Below are positions 11,247 to 23,240 of a DNA stretch of 64,000 nt, piece by piece (positions within the stretch are counted from its first letter, which is position 1; every line of letters starts with the position of its first letter). The notes beneath the pieces are model-generated. The model ran no database searches. It worked only from the letters and a program-made list of their open reading frames with translations, and had not been told where the DNA came from. The stretch covers positions 5,690,638-5,754,637 of the forward strand of contig FN649742.1 in the NCBI GenBank assembly GCA_000310025.1, given 5' to 3'. Made by a program: the position numbers and the translations under genes. Source of the stretch: Ectocarpus siliculosus. Lineage: Eukaryota > Sar > Phaeophyceae > Ectocarpales > Ectocarpaceae.

Positions 11247-12451
11247 ATGTTCTCCAGGCAACCCTCCCTATCGCAACGGACGAAACCTAGATGCCGACAG
11301 CAGCAGCAGTGGACAGCGAAATCCCAGGATCCTAGCTTGGGGTTCGTCATAGTCGTTGTGTGCCTCCTTGTGCTTGTTGGTGCCAGCGCTGGTGAGGCTC
11401 TACTGCTGTCGATGACTGGATCACTCTACCCCGGAGGATACACAACTGCGTGCGCGGCGGGCGCGGCGGCGGCGTCACCGACGAGAAAAAGTGGCGCGCC
11501 ACTCAACGGGCTGGGCAACGAAGTGGCTCACGATGACGCTGTACCCCTCGCCCCCCCCGTATTAGAATTGATCACGCCAGACGGCTGTGCGTCGTCGTCG
11601 TTCTCCGAAACGTCATCTCTCGTAATAAACATCCAGAAGGCCGTGGCAGGTGGTGTCTCCCTGGTGCAGCTTCGAGACTACAAATCAGGCGCCAAAAGCA
11701 AGGCCGATTTGGCCGTTCGCATATCTACGGCCATAGAAGGGCGTGCGCTGTTTGTGGTCAACGGCGAGCCTGACGCTGCTCGAGCTAGCGGTGCGGATGG
11801 GGTCCATCTTCCCGAGCGCATGATGGACCGTCTCGTGGGTCTACGAGGCCAAGGAGAATGGCCTCGCATCGTAGGGTGCTCTGTCCACTCCGTCGCAGCA
11901 GCGGTGGAGGCTGCCAGATTGGGTGCAGACTATGTTCAGGTGCGCTCGACGGGCCTGTTCGTCGAACGAAAGCTATACGCCGTACGAAGCTCACGTAAAC
12001 AGTTTGCTTCACGTTTTTCAACAGATGGCCTTTTGTCCTCATCATGAGGAGGCTTGAGCAGGCACGTTTTGGGCAGGCACGGTCTGTTTTCTCCGCACAA
12101 GTTTGTGTCATCAACGGAACGAAACCGTTTGTTCCATGTCTACCCCAGGTAGGGACAATGTTTGCCACTCAGTCGCACCCAGGCAAGACACCCGAGGGGG
12201 TGGGAATGCTCAACGACGTTCGACGACAGCTACAAGTCGAAGGCCTCGACGTTGTCTTAGTTCTGGGTGTGGGGGGAATCGATGCGTCGAATTGTGGTGA
12301 CGTGGTGGCGGCGGGCGGGGACGGCGTGGCGGCCATTAGATGCTTGTGCTCGAGCAGCGATGCGGAGGGGCAGGCTCGACGCATCGTGCAGGACATGTGG
12401 AACTCAGCAGGTTCTCGGTTTGCTGGATCGCTGGGCGATGAGATAAAATGA
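11247..12451 (+). CDS. Thiamine phosphate synthase / TenI family protein
   Basis: Two exons, 11247-11939 and 12149-12451, join in phase 0 (CAG/GTGCGC donor, TACCCCAG acceptor) to give about 331 residues. The C-terminal 210 residues carry the TMP synthase/TenI barrel pattern: VSLVQLRDYKS near the start, FVVNGEPDAARASGADGVHL, then a join reading GADYVQ-VGTMFATQSHPGK (the phosphate-loop region), and VLGVGGIDASNCGDV near the end. ThiE couples the pyrimidine and thiazole halves of thiamine; TenI relatives isomerise the thiazole. The usual GQ after GVHL is PE here, so which reaction applies is uncertain. The first 60 residues include a strongly hydrophobic stretch (GFVIVVVCLLVLVGASAGEA), which looks like a signal or plastid leader. 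An in-frame ATG at 11169 is possible; 11247 is preferred because it places the hydrophobic leader nearer the N-terminus. Confidence 0.85.
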
Positions 12452-14053
12452 ACGATCTATTGACAGGGCTGGTGCCACGATGCTATCTATATATACAAGG
12501 ATCAGGCCAGGACATCGTCGCTTGAGCAGGATTCTCAGTCGATACGTTGCCCAGAGCCCTAGACTAAAGAGCATACACATGTACGTAATATGTAGCTCTC
12601 TGGTGGGCTAGCGTTTGTGTTGCTCGATTATGTCGGTCGTGTGTGCGTTCTGCGCCCGTCGAGCTGAGTAACATGGAATTGTGGTTATTACGCAATGATT
12701 CAAACACCCCAGAAGGGCGAGCGAGCGAGTGCAACCAAGGAATGATATTCCTTTGAGGGCGGCCCCCGGGGTGATCCATAAGTCTAGAAGGAAATCTGCG
12801 TCCACCAGGGCGTTGTCAAAGATTGCGCGGCGAAAACTCACAATCGTCTCCTGGATTCGGAGAGAGCCGGGGCGTTGGTGTACACGCTCTGCCACATCCT
12901 CTCACGATGAAATGCGCGATGCATTTTATTGTGTTGGGCCTAATATCTGCAGTCATTCGAAGAACGATTACAACGAAAAAAATCACAGTAGGGCAAGCTT
13001 GCTGCCAACTCTCGGTTGCCTGGCCATGTCTTGCTATTTCGAGAAATGTCAGAAGGCAATGTGTGTGATCCTTCCGAAACAATCGGTGCAGCTACGTTTT
13101 TCGGGGGATTTAGTCTTGAATTGGGGAACTGAACTGATGCACACCATGAAGGAGGCACGTTCGTTCGCGATCGCCATGTTAAAGGCGTTGTTATCTTCTA
13201 GGCGCCATGAAATGCTTCCCTCTGTCATCGAGTCATTTACCAGCCCAACCCCGACCAAATCCGTCGAAAGAACCAACGTTCGGTTTTCATTTCAAACCCT
13301 GCCATAGATGAGCGTTTGCTGCACCCGCAGACAGCATGACCTAGAGGTTTGAATTCCAGTCGAAGAGGGGAAAAGTCGAACTGCAATTTTCCGAGAGCTA
13401 CACATGGATCAATATTTGTCACCAAGAACCCTGCACCAAAACATGATTGGTCAGTTCGTTGATGATAAGTACAATCTACGACACAAAATCGCACCAAACG
13501 TCAAAAGTTGGGGCGTCAAGGTGCCGGGTTTCAACGGTGATGCATTTCAGAACAAGCACCTTTGAAATTCAAGGGGGTGAAGGTGAAAGCTTGGACAATC
13601 GCTATGCATGGGACTTGATGTTTCTTGTGCATGCTGGTTCGGATTTTTGAAGCAGTGGTGCAATGATGGGCAAGAGCCACTGTGCCTATTGAGTTGATAA
13701 AAGTCTTGTTTATGTGGTACCATAACCTTGCTTTGGGCACAGGCGGCCTGACAGCACAACTCGCGCCACTTTAAACCGAGCGGCGTTGGAATTAAAGTTG
13801 TTCAAGTCTTTCGGAACATGAACGAAAACAACAAGGAGGGGTTGTCTGAGCACCGCCGGAGAGGTTTATTTGACCGGCGCGCCCAAAAATATGGAGCGAT
13901 ACATACCAGTACGAAACTTTAATAGCATCTGTCCCACAACCTCGTGAGTCGCGTTCCAAATGAACTTGCGGACCATTTGAAATACAGCGCGATTAAGGGT
14001 ATCTACAACAAACGCCCCGCTATATATGTCGCAGAGGCACGTTCAGCTAAATA
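12452..14053. other. Convergent 3' flanks
   Basis: The stretch lies between the stops of the thiamine gene (+) and the pseudouridine synthase gene (-), so it probably holds both 3' UTRs. Open frames of up to 192 codons exist on both strands, but none has a recognisable motif or splice-bounded structure. Confidence 0.4.
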
Positions 14054-17000
14054 TTACATCGTACCATACGTGAGACCAAGCCGCTCGATCTGAGAAGAGC
14101 GATAGCCGCACACCATGTGGGTCTCGTTAGGGGGCACCGCGCGTGCCTGCGCCAATGATTCCTTCTCGCCAGGGCAGTAATCTGGCCCTGCCGATTCCCC
14201 GTCCGGGCCTGCTGGAGTCTCGTGCAAGTCCCGCCGGGCAAAGTCTATCAAGCGTTTCATGATGCTCGCCAAGTCTTCCTCGGTAGCAAACGCTTTCACT
14301 CTTCGTCTCCCCGGACCTTGCGTTGTTCTGCATGGGCAGCCACGTTCCCCGTCTCTTGCTTTCGCTGCCCGCCTTTGCTCTGCATCTTCTGCCGTGGGTC
14401 TCTCAGGCATGTCCTTCTGTGGGACATCCATCGCACTTGAATGCTCCCTTGCCTTGAAGCGGTGCCCCCCAACCTCAGCCGTGGTGCGTATTCGGCGTGC
14501 TGTCTGAGAGAGGCGACTCTGGAGGATATCTTGTACGGCGTCGATGGTGGGGCACAGCGGGTCTTCCGGTAAGCAGCGCTTGTAGAGCGCCTCGACTTCT
14601 TGTCTGGTCAACTCGCGGCAGGAACCCTCCTCAACATCGCCGAGCACAATCGGGCCCACGGATATCCGGTGTAGTCGGGTAAGCTCAAACCTGTGTAGCG
14701 CAACAACATCAAAACTGGACGTCATATGTCTCGCAAGACTAGCGAGCTTGAAAGTGATCGTGCTTCGGTGGAACGGCACATTACCCCCAAATGACTTAGA
14801 AAGGTGACCTGCCACCGCGCGCAAGAGATACTCCCGAACTACCGTCGGGGGTACTCAACACATGTAGTTTCACCGAGGGGGTGAAGTACGAAAAACATCG
14901 GGGGTTAACGACAGCAGGGCTTGTACAACAAGAGTGCTGTTGAGATTTTCGGGAGGGACACACTATTTACGCGTCATTCTACCATTGGTTGCCTAGGATG
15001 AAACCACATACTGCCTATGGTCTTCCTCCCATGGACACGTTGTTTTGGAGGCGAAACGAACAAACAAATCAAAACAAGGTTTCCAAGCTACTCACTCGCT
15101 TCGTCGGCACAACCGTCTGATCTGTCGGTTCTTGCCCTCACGCAGCACCTGCTCACGAGTGGAGGCACAAGGGCAAGGGGGTTTCGCAGGGCGAAGAAAT
15201 TTTGCAGCGCCGATCAGTACACCCGCGACAAGAAGTTGAAGGTTGCGCGACCACAACCACGACTATCAACCGGTTGGTGTTTAGCTACGATGCTAGAAAC
15301 CTCCACTGGATTTGTGCTCAAGCAGGGCACTGCTCCACAAATGAGTACCGCTAACCTTGCAACGGCTGCATCGGACCACAATACACAGCCTAGAGATACG
15401 TATCCTCTAGCAAAATACCGATTTCAACCAGGAGCAGCTCGAATATCTACCGCTCGCCTCGGGCGTGGCTGCGTGTACTGAAGCGTCAATAAATCCTGAG
15501 TCCAAAACATCGACTGCTGTTCATGAGAGCACACGCACGTGTAATACAGCCTTCGGACGCCTGGGCAACCACAGATATTTAAGAGGTGTCCTCCACGGAA
15601 GAGGCTCGAACAAGCCGTCGTCAACTCCGTTGTCTAGCGTCAAGGTTCCTAAGGTGACGCGATCCAACTGTCACAGCAAAGTGTACCGTGATAGGCTCGA
15701 AAGACGAGCGGTAAGGACTAACTGCTACAACAAGATCAAGATCAAGGGTCAACCTCTGCGTCCAGAAGGTATCTATTGTAGACCATGGTTCTCGCGATCA
15801 ATCGGACGGTATTCCATTTCGGCAGCATGTGGAGGACTCACCACCTCTATCCAAGTAATCGTTGCTACTGTGCCCGGCTTGAATCTCCACGGAACCGGCT
15901 GTCCTGTTTTAAAGGTCTTGGTTAGCAAAACGCGCGCCTCTGCTGGTTTGGTCCAGCTCCCTGACGACCATTTAGAACAGCAGGCCCGGAGGAGGCCAGT
16001 CATGGTTTACAAATTGGAATAAAGTAGGAAAAAATAGAGCTGCAGCATTGAGAGAAGCGTGACACGTCGCAAGTGCGTGCGGCACAAAGCTAACCCTATC
16101 CTACACTTACATAACGAAAGTGCGAGTGTACCCCTCACGCAGACATGTGATAGAATCATGGGTGTTGTTTCAAAGATACCACGAGATACTCTACAACGCT
16201 CGTGGTCACCATTCAGATAGGAACAAGGAATACGCGGCATTCGAACCTCACCGCCTGGGCCGTCCAGCTTGCGGCTGAAGTGTAGAGGTTCTTGCAGCAG
16301 GTCCATCTGCATGGATGCCCCCATGGTAGGCATGGTAGGATGTACACACGAACATGGCACGAGTCGGACGGTTGGATGGCTGGAGTGCCTCATACTATAG
16401 CACCCTACCGTACGAAGCACCAACTACGACGTTCGTGTGGTAATCTCTACTCGCGTATACCAGGTAGTTTCTTGGTTACCATCATCGGCAAATGCAGTCA
16501 TCGTACACATGAGCACCGCGCCGCTGCACTCTCAAATACTCCTAGCTTCAAACACAGCGAGAGTATCCAAAAGGAACGTTGCAGACGAGTTTGAACCGAA
16601 CGGCCTATCGCGAGCCCACCATGCGCCAACCACGAACTGTCAATTTCAGAACTGGTATCGTTTGGCCCATTCTGCCCTGTGGAGTATCTACCACTGTTTA
16701 GTCATATGCCACATGAAGTATTGTAGCGTCCTGCATGGTAGAATAGACTCACCCCCTTATCCTCTGGTGTGATCGTGCCTGCAACGAGGAGGTGATAGAC
16801 TTTCTCCATTGAAGGCACCGTGCCCACGGCCGCCTTCCCTTTATACCTACCGTATACAAGAGGAGAAAGCACGCGTTACCAGCAGCTTCAGTTTGCCGTC
16901 ACCGAAAAAAAAATCGTGCGTGAGCTCGTCAACCGGTTCATGGAGATACGAATTGATTGCTCGAACACTCTTAGCGTGTACGGGCAAGCTTAAGCTTGTG

Positions 17001-18641
17001 CGTCACAAACTATATTGTCATGTGTCTAGAAGACGGACCAAAAAAGAAAATACAGGAACGCTTGCAGATGGACGTACTGAAGTAAAAGGGGGCACACAGC
17101 GATCGATCCCGATGTGACCTTCAAATCAAGCATCTCCCGCTGCTGCCATAGTGGCTGGCCTTCTCCACCCCCGCTCGCTGCTGCTGGGCGAGCGCGCGGT
17201 AACTCCCACAACATGCTGGTTATTCCATCCACACACCGGGGCGGGGCCGGGTTAGCACGTCGCCTTCTGCAACACTGTAGTCCAGTAGTCCAAAGGCTTG
17301 GTGGTGGAGTCGTCGTAAATGGGTAAGCTCATCTAGCGAGCTGAAAAATAGTGCCGCAGCAGACTTGAAAATGTGTGCAAGCTACTCTGTAGATTCATCA
17401 ACCTCCATAACAGCGTACGGAAATCGAACCTTGCCATCGCCTACCGTCAATTGACGCTCGTGGCTGTGGCTGAACAGTAGCCGACGACGGTAAAAAGCCC
17501 TTCGATGCTTGCGACCACAGCAAGCAGCGATGCTGCCTTGGGTCGATGATTTCAAGATGATTTTCAATCTGTGGAGGTGCAGATAGATGCCGACTGTCGT
17601 TTAGTGCTTACGTTGGGGACGAGATGGCCTTCTTGAGCTTGTAGTCATCGGTAAACAAGAGTACGCCCGAGGTGTCGAAGTCAAGCCTGCCCACAGGACC
17701 GAAGTTCGGAACACCTGCCAAGTGAGCAAAGCAACGTGGTTGCAGCGCCGTGCCGGTGTCGGTGAATAATGCGTGCCATTTAGAAGCCATGTGAGGCATG
17801 TAGCAAGGGAGGAGAGAGGGGAGGAAGAGAGGACGACTGGTGTGAGGGTGTGGTGCCAAGTTGGGAGCACAGGTTGTGGCGCAGCAGCAAACCCTCCCAG
17901 TACTGGAAGCCCAAACGGGGACACTTTCGGGACACAGCTACTCAAATGCCTGTTTTACCGCACCGAAGTCGTGACCATGTCACTATGCTCCGCTGCGTGA
18001 AACGCGCGTGGGAAACCTTGGTTTACCAGGCTTATGTGAGGCGGTACGCTGTGTGATGTACTGCTGTGTGATGCCTGTGTGCCTCTCCTGGGCCTACTCT
18101 GACTTGCTGTACACAATACTCTCCCAAGCCGCGGGCCCCCTTGCTCGTAAAAGTTGGTATAACAGCATAAAAGTTGGTAAAAGTTAAGTTGGTGACTGAA
18201 CTGCTGTACTGGAAAAAATTACTGAATTGGCTTGAGTATGAGTGTCCACAGTGCATTTGGGGACACTTCCATACTGAAGCCAAGTCAGCCTTCGTCCCTC
18301 GGGACTGTACAGCCTGTCCCAATGAGCGGACGCGATTTTTTCTGGACCCATCACCTGTGTTACATGTGTAGCTGACCAACGGGCTACCACGACCTGTGCC
18401 GTACGCTCTATGTCGCAGTGCGGCAGATAGCAGAGGAGGGGAGGGGAGGGAGAGGGAGATGGAGAGAGGTGGGTGACGGCTCCGGGCTACTATCTACAGG
18501 CTGTTGGCAGTTGTTACACTTGGCAACCCAAGATTCACCTGCGGCCTTGGCGACGTCGTACACTGTAGGCCTGCCACGCCCGGTGTCGTCAACCGTGCTT
18601 GTGACACACCCGCGAGGCTTGTGAAGCATAAAGTAACGCAT
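14054..18641 (-). CDS. RsuA/RluB/E/F-type RNA pseudouridine synthase
   Basis: Seven exons keep one frame: 18641-18539, 17714-17612, 16846-16753, 16306-16252, 15942-15842, 15148-15096 and 14714-14054, for about 389 residues. Motifs appear in family order: MLHKPRGCVTS then GRGRPTVYDV (exon 1), GPVGRLDFDTSGVLLFTDD with the catalytic Asp of GRLD (exon 2), MEKVYHLLVAG (exon 3), LLQEPLHF (exon 4), TITWIEV (exon 5), LREGKNRQIRRLC (exon 6) and LHRFELTRLHRISVGPIVLG (exon 7). The enzyme class converts uridine to pseudouridine in rRNA. No S4 RNA-binding domain precedes the catalytic domain, as in RluE-like members, although an upstream exon cannot be excluded. After GPIVLGDVEEG the protein continues for about 190 residues of charged, Arg- and Lys-rich sequence that standard members lack. 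Without splicing, the last exon looks like a stand-alone 256-codon frame. Intron 1 carries a decayed transposon copy. Confidence 0.9.
17890..18345 (+). repeat. Decayed relative of the TTAA element at 50653
   Basis: It aligns by eye with 50653-51056 in the same orientation. Shared blocks include CCCAAACGGGGAC, GTGTGAAACGC or GCGTGAAACGC, CTCCCAAGCCGCG, and GGACACTTCCATACTGAAGCC against GGCATTCTTCATTCTGAAGCC. The start retains AAACCCTCCCAG instead of TTAACCCTCCTG, and the 3' end is lost. It lies in intron 1 of the pseudouridine synthase gene, whose exons are on the opposite strand. Confidence 0.7.
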
Positions 18642-18769
18642 CGTGTGGCTAGTCGGAGGGTGAATGTGAGAGACAGCTGCCACTGCTGCAGCCACCTGCA
18701 GCTCTCGCTGTTCAGCTGTCCCCTGACCAGTTGCACCTGGCGGGTTACAGCAGCGGTTGGCCGACGGAG

Positions 18770-19142
18770 GGGGGGGGGGGGGGCCCCCTAACCCCGGGAA
18801 AATCCCCAAAACAACAGCAAGTCCCCAAGTCCCCACCTGCCCCCCCCAAAAGGGGGGGGGGCCATAAAGCGTTTGCTACCCCCCCTCAAGGGCGGCGGGG
18901 GCCCTTTTCTCCCAGCTTTTTNNNNNNNNNNNNNNNNNNNNNNNNNNNNNNNNNNNNNNNNNNNNNNNNNNNNNNNNNNNNNNNNNNNNNNNNNNNNNNN
19001 NNNNNNNNNNNNNNNNNNNNNAGTCAGCAGAACAGCCGCCAGTCCGCCAGTCCACAGCTGCGCTCCCTAGATGGTGTGTGTGCTATGATGCGTTTGCTAG
19101 CACCACTCAAGGCAGGCAGTGGCCCTTTACTCCGAGCTTTTT
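18770..19142. other. Assembly gap with duplicated, low-quality flank
   Basis: Positions 18922-19021 are exactly 100 N. The 110 or so bases before the gap are full of long G and C homopolymers, yet they match the bases after it: GCGTTTGCTACC...CTCAAGG...GGCCC...AGCTTTTT before, and GCGTTTGCTAGCACCACTCAAGG...GGCCC...AGCTTTTT after (about 18875-18921 against 19089-19142). This is what a poor read end overlapping the next contig looks like. The open frames running through the N's are artefacts. Confidence 0.8.
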
Positions 19143-19213
19143 CTTCGCTTTCGGCTGATAACGGAACGCAAGCAGGGACACTTTTTGGCAGGTGGGTCAT
19201 GGGGAACGCGGAT

Positions 19214-19412
19214 GTTTTTTTTTATTTTTCTTAATCAATACACAACGAAACCATCTCTATCATAGAAAAGAGTCTGAGACAGATTAGCAATGGATTCATA
19301 GCGTCAGAAAGTACCTGTACGTCTACGATTTCCCAGACAACATATAGGGACATCTCCCCTGCGGGTAACAGGCTCAACAAGACAGTTTTCTTGTGTGTCT
19401 CATATATGTTAC
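19214..19412 (-). repeat. A-tailed dispersed repeat, copy c
   Basis: On the minus strand it runs from about CATAACATATATGAGACAC through CCTGTTACCCGCAGGGGAG and the common core to an A-rich tail (the T-run 19215-19229). Together with the copy at 36149-36352 it is the longest member. The two share the block after GGTAACAGGCTCAACAA and diverge just past CATATATGTTA, which probably marks the 5' end of the family. Confidence 0.8.
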
Positions 19413-20140
19413 GTCATGTTTTTTATTTCCGCCTTGCTACTGACGGAGGATCTCTCTACATTTCAATTGAGCACACTTCAACACGGACGCCGTGTTGTAT
19501 TCGTGCTTTCACCACACCGTATGCAATGTGCATACATCCATGTATGGTGTCCTAGGTACACTTCCCTGTACGCGGTGACGTATTGTAATGTCGCTGCCAA
19601 TCGCTCTGTTACCGCTCTCCACGATATTCACTGCTGTACTCCTTACTCCTACCTGGTATTCTAACCGGCGGTACTGTAGTCGCAATCGGTAGAATGATTA
19701 CGGGACGGCGTGGGCATGTAGATGTATTTTGTTTATGGGATATTTGCGCCCAGCGTTAGTGAGCACGGGGTTAGAACTACCTCGTGCTTCCATAGGGTAT
19801 GCATCCTAGATAACTACAACGCTGTTGCCATCGATACTGCCTCGCGAGCGAACCAACCCTCACCATCTCCGATATTGTAGTCTGAAGGGAGTGCGCGTTG
19901 CCGGAGTTAGCACCGACGAGTTTGATGCTGGACATGGCATGCCAGAGGGCGGAATGTGCCGTCAATACTGTCGGGGGCCATGCGTGTGTTGCACGCGACG
20001 CAGTCGTGATCCCGCTGACAACTCCCCCCCCCTCCCTCGTCTCCGAACCTTCCCGATGCCTTGTTCGCGTCACGTTTGACCTACATGTATGGGATTTTTT
20101 TTTATTCGGCGAGAGAAGCCTTGGTGGAATCGTCCACAAG
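19413..20140 (+). other. 5' flank of the deacetylase gene
   Basis: An open frame continuous with the first recognised exon extends upstream (in-frame ATGs at 19898 and 19925), but the upstream residues are not conserved-looking, and an AG at 20139-20140 could be a splice acceptor. The true first exon or leader may lie here. Nothing else was recognised. Confidence 0.35.
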
Positions 20141-23100
20141 GATCTCCCCCCGCTTGTGTATCACGAGCGCTACAGCGCGGACCCATGGCCCCCGAAGCAC
20201 AGTTTTCCCATGTCAAAGTTCAGCGACCTCGCAGAACTTCTTGCCGATACCAACGGCCCGCTTGGCGATGAAGGACCGGTCGCGATGAAGGGGGCGTTTC
20301 GTCCGATGGACCGGCCTCCTCACAAATGGTTCGAAGCCGTACACGATCCTCCGTACTACAGGGCGTTTGTCGGCGGGGCATTGGACGAGAAGGCCATACG
20401 CAGGTGACGACGCTGCTCGATCAGAGCCGCAGGTTGCTGCTACTTAACCCTTGCTCTCGACACGAATAAGAACACTGCAGGCTCCGAGCTTTTTCGTCTT
20501 GTGTGATGCTGCTGTAGGGCTGAACTCGTCGCCAATCGTTAATCCTACTTTGGTGCTTGGGGTACCCCCCAACAGCGGGCCCTTCCTTTGCGACATGCGT
20601 CCCCTTTTTGAACCGGTGAAACGTTCGTCCGGGCATCGGCCAATCTCCACATCATCCCTGCCGTCAGGATCGGCCTCCCCTACACCGAGCCTTTGGTGGA
20701 TCGGACGTTGCTTGAGGTGTCGGGTACCGTCCTGGCGGCCCGACTTGCCCTCAAGTTTGGCCTAGCCTGCAACTTGGCCGGGGGCACGCACCACGCGCAC
20801 AAGGGCTTCGGGAGCGGGTAGGGCTTCTTCTCTGTTGTAGGATGATTGTATAGTACTTCCAGCTGCGAGTGCCCTCAGCGCCAAGTGCCCCTACAGGCTT
20901 TGCAGTAGCGGCAGATTTCGCGGCACAGGGCGGAAGGGGGTCTTCTGTCGCTGACTATGGGTTCATGTGGCTTCCTGGGAGCTCCATGCGATACACGTGA
21001 AGAGGACCGCCGTGGCGGTATCCAACGCAATCAGGGAAGCGGCTGATTCCGAAATGGCGAGCTGAAACGGCCGAACACTCTCTGTATGGCTGTCGTGGAC
21101 CCTCTTCTTTACTCAAAATGTCGTTCTTCTCCGCTGCCCACGATCTCGCCTTGGCCGGTTGTACATGGCCACGCACCCTCCGCCTACAGGTACACGATTC
21201 TTAATGATCTGGCGGTGGCATCTCGGGTGGTCCAGGCAGACGGTACTGCAAGCAAGGTGTGCGCTCTTCCTCAAGACTTTGGAAATAGTGGCGTCGTGTG
21301 TACATTCAGCCGAGAACAATGGCTGAACTGCAACTGCCGAGGAACTCGTTGCTGTTTAAAATTGGAATGCCTTCGTGTTTTACGGCAGACGATTCGTGAT
21401 AGTGACGGGTGAGATGGCGTTGGTCTCGGAAGGTTGCGTGGTGCTCCGTCTTCTTTCGTGTCACGACGGGTCATGAAGTGGTGAACACTCTGTTGCACCC
21501 TCTGCTGCGGATTTCGCATGGTATGCGAAATAGTTCCGAGCTCACGTACCATGCGGCTCCAACCGTCTCGAACGAAGGACACAAGAATCGGCCCAAACGG
21601 GTTTACCTCCTGTGTGTTGATTCCGAGCGCCCTTGTAGTACTTCGAAAGAATGTCATGATTCGAGAACTAAGTTCGCTTATCCTGTATGCTACATACCCC
21701 CACGTTTTCAGTAGGTGACCATCGTGGACTGTGACGTGCATCAAGGGGATGGCACCGCAACGATCTTCGCAGACGATGCTTCCGTCCGGACACTCTCATT
21801 CCACTGCCAAGACAATTTTCCGGCCGTGAAACCGGTGAGGTGCCGGTCAGCTGTCTATCTATCTATCTCTATCTATCCCCTGCCGACGGCCACGGTTGAA
21901 ACCGTCGCTTCTGGTGCAAACAGCGTTAAATTGTGGAATGGTTACGTTTGCTGGCCGCCTCTGCCATGGAATATCGGTATCCTGTTGTATTTTCATTGCT
22001 TGGGACCATCAAGGTGGAACAATTTAAATTGCTGGTCCGTACCTCCACTGCTGTTGTGTCCCGTTTGTTGCTCATGTCGCCCTGTTTTGTTTGCGATTGT
22101 TCATGTGGCTTCTTCTGCAACCCATTAATAGGCCTCCGACATTGACGTGGGGTTCCCGCCGGGAGCTGGCGATGAGGATTTACTCTCGGCACTACGACGG
22201 GTGCTACCGCACGAGTTCGCACAATACCCTCCAGACCTTGTTCTGTACGGTACGAGAAGGTCGCCGTGTACACTCCACTTCCTCTTCTATCACCGCGTCC
22301 AGATGGCGGCACTGCCGCGGTCATTTTGGGCGTGCGCTTGCGTTTGGTGTTTTGAGTGCGTCGTGGGTTTGCGCGGAGGATTAAGCGCAGCGCATACAAG
22401 ACAGCTTTGAAGCGAGAACACTGAATCACAGTCGGCTTATTTCGGTTCAAGGGCTCTTGTGAGCATGACTCGGCGGGAGCAGTGGATCCTCACGGGAAGG
22501 ATCGTGGTGTTGAGAGAGGCAGACAGACCCCCGTCTCCTTTTCGAGAGCACGTGAAGTCAAGCGACCCGGCGTAGGCACGAACGTTCAGTCTGACATACA
22601 CCCCCCTCTCGTCCATCGTTTCCTTGCAGACGCTGGAGTGGACATGCATGCCGGTGACAGGTTAGGGAAAATGCTCATTTCAGGTGAGCATCGGGCCCTT
22701 GCACACCAGCATATTTAGCGTAACGCTGATACAACCGCGAGTGCATTCGTCATCCCGACGCCCGCTAGGACTTTATTTGTCGTGTTGGCTGCCCTCGCCA
22801 GCACGGCTGCTAGTACGGTGAGACATATGCATATATATGTTGGCGCTGCCAGATCATCCTGTGTGTTTTCAACCACGCTCCTCGTTCTTTAAGGCCACCT
22901 CGTGATATGTCGTTTTCTTGAGATGGGGAACGCTCGAAACATAGAAGAGGGGTGCGCTACCCTGCACGCCGAATGATTTTGGCCTCCTAACGGCTTGGCA
23001 AATGGAAGCAACGCTCGTTGTGCTTGCCGTGCCGTGTATCGCCGCACGACAGACGAGGGCCTTCTAGCTCGAGACTACTACGTCATCAGCACGTGCCTCG

Positions 23101-23240
23101 AGATGGGTTTACCGGTAGCCTGCGTGGTGGGGGGAGGCTACGACAGCGACCGAGATGTGCTAGCGCGACGGCACTCGACTGTATTCAAGGCTGCTTTTCA
23201 GGCGTGGCGAGAGTTTGATATGCGTACAAACTGGAGATAA
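20141..23240 (+). CDS. Zinc-dependent histone deacetylase family protein
   Basis: Seven exons (20141-20403, 20668-20817, 21190-21256, 21715-21834, 22132-22249, 22630-22683, 23053-23240) join in phase to about 319 residues. The N-terminal region reads LPPLVYHERYSADPWPPKHS and then FPMSKF. Active-site features follow in order: NLAGGTHHAH (tandem histidines), DCDVHQGDGTATIF (zinc-binding Asp and His), DAGVDMHAGD (second zinc Asp) and VVGGGYDSD (glycine loop with the transition-state Tyr). The enzyme hydrolyses acetyl groups from lysines or related substrates. The sequence resembles the compact bacterial-type and class IV (HDAC11-like) branch rather than class I nuclear enzymes. The start is uncertain: coding is clear from 20141, but an upstream exon or the in-frame extension could add an N-terminal leader. 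At the fourth exon, TTTCAG is followed by TAG, so the acceptor is taken as the next AG, one codon further on. Confidence 0.9.

Noticed and set aside
14054-14824. A stand-alone 256-codon gene
   Set aside because: Residues 37 onward (LHRFELTRLHRISVGPIVLG) are the conserved end of the pseudouridine synthase and join in phase to the upstream exon. The frame is its last exon.
18770-18900. G-rich tract as a possible G-quadruplex or regulatory element
   Set aside because: The homopolymers look like base-calling errors in a read end, because the same region appears cleanly after the gap.
18731-19234. Open frames running through the N gap
   Set aside because: They exist only because N codons do not terminate translation, and the flank is low-quality duplicated sequence.
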